This document shows, in pieces, positions 61,690 to 64,000 of a DNA stretch of 64,000 nucleotides. A program made the translations under genes and the position numbers. The notes below the pieces were generated by a model, which saw only the letters and a list, made by a program, of their open reading frames with translations, was not told the origin of the DNA and did not search any database. The stretch lies in NCBI GenBank assembly GCA_040218415.1, contig JAVJRN010000066.1:186001-250000 (forward strand), in the 5' to 3' direction. The DNA comes from JAVJRN01 sp040218415 (GTDB taxonomy: Bacteria; Bacteroidota; Bacteroidia; Cytophagales; Cyclobacteriaceae). The stretch's first letter is position 1; every line of letters begins with the position of its first letter.

Positions 61690-64000
61690 TTACTCATTCC
61701 TTAAGGACGTCACCGGATTCATCATGGAGGTTTTGATCGTTTGGAAACTAATGGCCATGGCACCCATGATAACCACTACCAATGTGGAGATAACAAAGAA
61801 CCAAGGGCTGATCGATAGACGATCCGCAAAGTTCTCTAACCAATAGTTTACACCGAAATAAGCCAAAGGCCAGGCGACTAAAGTGGCGAACCCAATGAGC
61901 TTCACGAACTCTTTAGAGAGCAAGGATACCAACGTCCAAGTGCCCGCTCCCATCACTTTACGAATACCGATTTCTTTGCGACGTACTGAAGTAGTAAAGG
62001 TGATAAGCCCAATCAATCCTAGACAGGCAATGAAGATGGAGAGACCAGCAAAAACCACAAAAATGTCTCCTGTCTGAGATTCTGACTTGTATAGGTCGGC
62101 ATAGTCTTCATCGAAGAAGAAATATTGAAAAGGCTTGTTGTAGGAGTACTTGTACCAAGTGGACTCTAGCTCATTGATGGTTTCGCGAGCGTTAGCATTG
62201 CGGTCAAGTTTTACCGCTAGGTAGCCTTCACTATTGCCCGGCATGATGTGTAACACCACTGGCTCCATGGCATTGTGCAATGACTTGATGTAATAATCTT
62301 TCACTACTCCTATTACCTTTTGCTTGGTGATTTCGCCATTTCTATTTTGATCAGCGAAGGCTTCTTTGAGTGGCTCGTCCCAGCCAAGCACCTTAGCTGC
62401 GGTCTCATTGATCACCACTGCACTAGAGTCTGTTCCGTATTCCTTGGAAAAAAAACGACCTTCCACCAACTCTAGCCCCATCACCTCGGCGTACTCAAAA
62501 CTGACCCAGTTTTCCTGTACCAAATAAGGCTCATCTGGATTATCCATTTTGCTTTTGGCATTGTTGCTATACCGAGATTTTCCAGGGATGGAATTTGCGT
62601 TTGCTACCTCTATGACACTGGGCATATTGCGCGCATCATTTTTGAAAGTCTCTAGATTTTTCTGTAAAACATCAGGTCTTCGTATTACAAGGATTTGATC
62701 TTTTTTGAAACCCAGGTTTTTATTGAGCATAAAGTCAATCTGATTGTAAACTGCCATAGTACCCACGATGATCACGATGGAAGCCACAAACTGAGAGATG
62801 ACCAGTAGGTTTCTCAAGACCCCAGATTTCGCACCGGATTTGAGCTTGCCTTTGAGTATATCCGTCGGCTGAAAGCTTGCCAATACAATAGCAGGATAAA
62901 ACCCAGCAAGCACCCCGATAAGGACACTTAAGCCCAAGAGAATAAGCAGATTTACCAAGCTATCCGTGATGCCGATCGACAATTCTTTGCCTACCAGCGA
63001 CTCAAACTGAGGAGTCAGAAACACCACAAGAGATGCTGCTATCAACGTGGCGATAAATGCCACCAAGATAGATTCGAAGATGAACTGAGTGATGAGGCTT
63101 TGCTTATTGGAGCCCATTACTTTGCGGATGCCCACCTCTTTGGCACGAGCCGCAGACTGTGCGGTAGCGAGATTTACAAAATTGATAATGGCAATAAAAA
63201 GTAGAATAAACGCAATGAGCGAATAGATATATACATAAGAAATGTCGCTATTGGCTTCAAGTTCCGACTCTACGTTGGAGTACAAATGAATATTAGTAAG
63301 CGGCATAAGATAATAGCCAAAAGAGTTACCAGCATTTTCCCAATCTTCCATACTCGTACCTAAAAATTGAGAGATCTGTGGTCCCACGAATTTTTTAACA
63401 ATTTGATCGAGTTTCGATTCAAATGCTTTGCTGTCGGCGTTTTCTTTGAGCAGTACATAAGTAAGGTCATTGTGGCTCACCCATTGGTTATTGTCCCAAA
63501 AAGGGTACGTGCTTCGAGAACACATCATGTCAAACTGGATATGTGAGTTGTCCGGCACATCCTCTATCACTCCGGTGATTTCATAAAAAACTGTGTCTTG
63601 CTCTACCGACACTCTTTTGCCAAAAGCGGGCTCATCACCAAAGTATTTTTCGGCATAAGTACGCGTGATCACCATAGATCTAGGCTTGGTCAGAGCATTG
63701 GCAGGATCGCCAGCTATCCAGTCAAAATCAAATATTTGGAAGAAAGTACTATCTGAGAAGAGTACGCCATCTTCGTTAAATTTCTTTTGGCCCTGGCCTA
63801 TGAACCATGCGCCGCTTTCTTTGACGCGAGTCACTTTCTCCACCTCTGGGTAGTCTGCGAGCATTGCCTGCGCCATAGGAGCGGCGGTTGCAGCCATGTC
63901 TAGCTTCTGCCCCATCATGTTACCAAAAACATGCACCCGGTAGATATTATCCGCTTTGGAGTGAAACCGGTCGTAGCTCAATTCATTCAGCACAAAGAGA
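61690..64000 (-). CDS. MacB/FtsX-family ABC transporter permease, 5' end outside window
   Basis: The frame is open to the window edge; the visible residues begin 'LFVLNELSYDRFHSKADNIYRV'. In this family that segment follows a first membrane helix about 40-50 residues from the start, so the N-terminus lies beyond 64000. The visible part holds a periplasmic MacB_PCD domain and a first FtsX block ('FVNLATAQSAARAKEVGIRKVMGSNK'). Further helices, a second periplasmic domain and the second FtsX block ('TTSVRRKEIGIRKVMGAG') follow, ending 'NPVTSLRNE'. The full protein should be about 800 residues. Bacteroidota carry many such permeases, for export of peptides, lipoproteins or antimicrobials; the substrate is unknown and no ATPase gene is visible here. 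Confidence 0.88.
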   Translation of the reverse strand, partial: LFVLNELSYDRFHSKADNIYRVHVFGNMMGQKLDMAATAAPMAQAMLADYPEVEKVTRVKESGAWFIGQGQKKFNEDGVLFSDSTFFQIFDFDWIAGDPANALTKPRSMVITRTYAEKYFGDEPAFGKRVSVEQDTVFYEITGVIEDVPDNSHIQFDMMCSRSTYPFWDNNQWVSHNDLTYVLLKENADSKAFESKLDQIVKKFVGPQISQFLGTSMEDWENAGNSFGYYLMPLTNIHLYSNVESELEANSDISYVYIYSLIAFILLFIAIINFVNLATAQSAARAKEVGIRKVMGSNKQSLITQFIFESILVAFIATLIAASLVVFLTPQFESLVGKELSIGITDSLVNLLILLGLSVLIGVLAGFYPAIVLASFQPTDILKGKLKSGAKSGVLRNLLVISQFVASIVIIVGTMAVYNQIDFMLNKNLGFKKDQILVIRRPDVLQKNLETFKNDARNMPSVIEVANANSIPGKSRYSNNAKSKMDNPDEPYLVQENWVSFEYAEVMGLELVEGRFFSKEYGTDSSAVVINETAAKVLGWDEPLKEAFADQNRNGEITKQKVIGVVKDYYIKSLHNAMEPVVLHIMPGNSEGYLAVKLDRNANARETINELESTWYKYSYNKPFQYFFFDEDYADLYKSESQTGDIFVVFAGLSIFIACLGLIGLITFTTSVRRKEIGIRKVMGAGTWTLVSLLSKEFVKLIGFATLVAWPLAYFGVNYWLENFADRLSISPWFFVISTLVVVIMGAMAISFQTIKTSMMNPVTSLRNE

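Overview
The window is AT-rich DNA from a member of the Bacteroidota, most likely a free-living or marine Cytophagales-type bacterium. The evidence is a SusC/SusD pair, a hybrid two-component system (HTCS) regulator, secreted proteins with type IX secretion (T9SS) C-terminal sorting domains, many lipoproteins with a classical lipobox, promoter-like TAnnTTTG boxes in place of E. coli -10 boxes, and multiple Reg_prop and TPR histidine kinases. No tRNA, rRNA, CRISPR array or intact insertion sequence was recognised.

Layout. Positions 1-4.7 kb hold a beta-propeller lipoprotein, a small membrane protein, a broken DUF3667 gene, and a divergent TetR regulator / FAD monooxygenase pair. Positions 4.9-30.2 kb are one polysaccharide utilisation locus (PUL), almost all on the minus strand. 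Its first operon runs from a PKD-type surface glycan-binding lipoprotein through a tiny membrane ORF, SusC, SusD, a GH110-like lipoprotein and a T9SS-secreted beta-helix protein, and ends at a clear terminator at 15.43 kb. The second block holds an SGNH acetylesterase, a GH2 enzyme, a hybrid histidine kinase, a GH28-like enzyme, a second GH110-like enzyme and a CotH-kinase T9SS protein. The PUL is read divergently from a 1359-residue HTCS regulator at 26.1-30.2 kb. Between them lie three copies of GTTCAA(A/T)-type repeats at an exact 21-bp pitch, a strong candidate for the HTCS operator.

Positions 30.3-34.0 kb look like the scar of a second, related PUL. A fourth beta-helix protein (CBM6 plus T9SS) survives. 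Upstream of it, the last 82 codons of a sialate O-acetylesterase abut the last 197 codons of an HTCS about 94% identical to the intact one, followed by an IS3-type transposase remnant.

Positions 34.0-42.2 kb hold two sensor-kinase/NarL-regulator sets. Positions 42.3-48.9 kb hold six exported proteins: an Asp-box propeller lipoprotein, a beta-barrel, further lipoproteins and a lipocalin-like lipoprotein. Short shared repeats and an ACAGCATATG motif recur across 35-51 kb. Positions 49.4-50.3 kb encode a Xre/RES toxin-antitoxin pair with an inverted-repeat operator. Positions 50.6-55.8 kb encode a soluble kinase with nine PAS domains, overlapped by an unusual receiver-histidine kinase. The rest holds small membrane and lipoprotein genes, a TPR kinase, a DUF6090 protein and a MacB/FtsX-type permease cut by the window edge.

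Together the PUL genes would bind glycan at the surface, import oligosaccharide through SusCD, and deacetylate and cleave it in the periplasm, with HTCS induction. The set of beta-helix glycosidases (two GH110-like, one GH28-like, two related secreted proteins), a GH2 enzyme and esterases, with no sulfatase, suggests a non-sulfated, acetylated, galactose- and/or uronate-containing glycan; this is inference. Remnants of at least six genes show that the region has been repeatedly rearranged.
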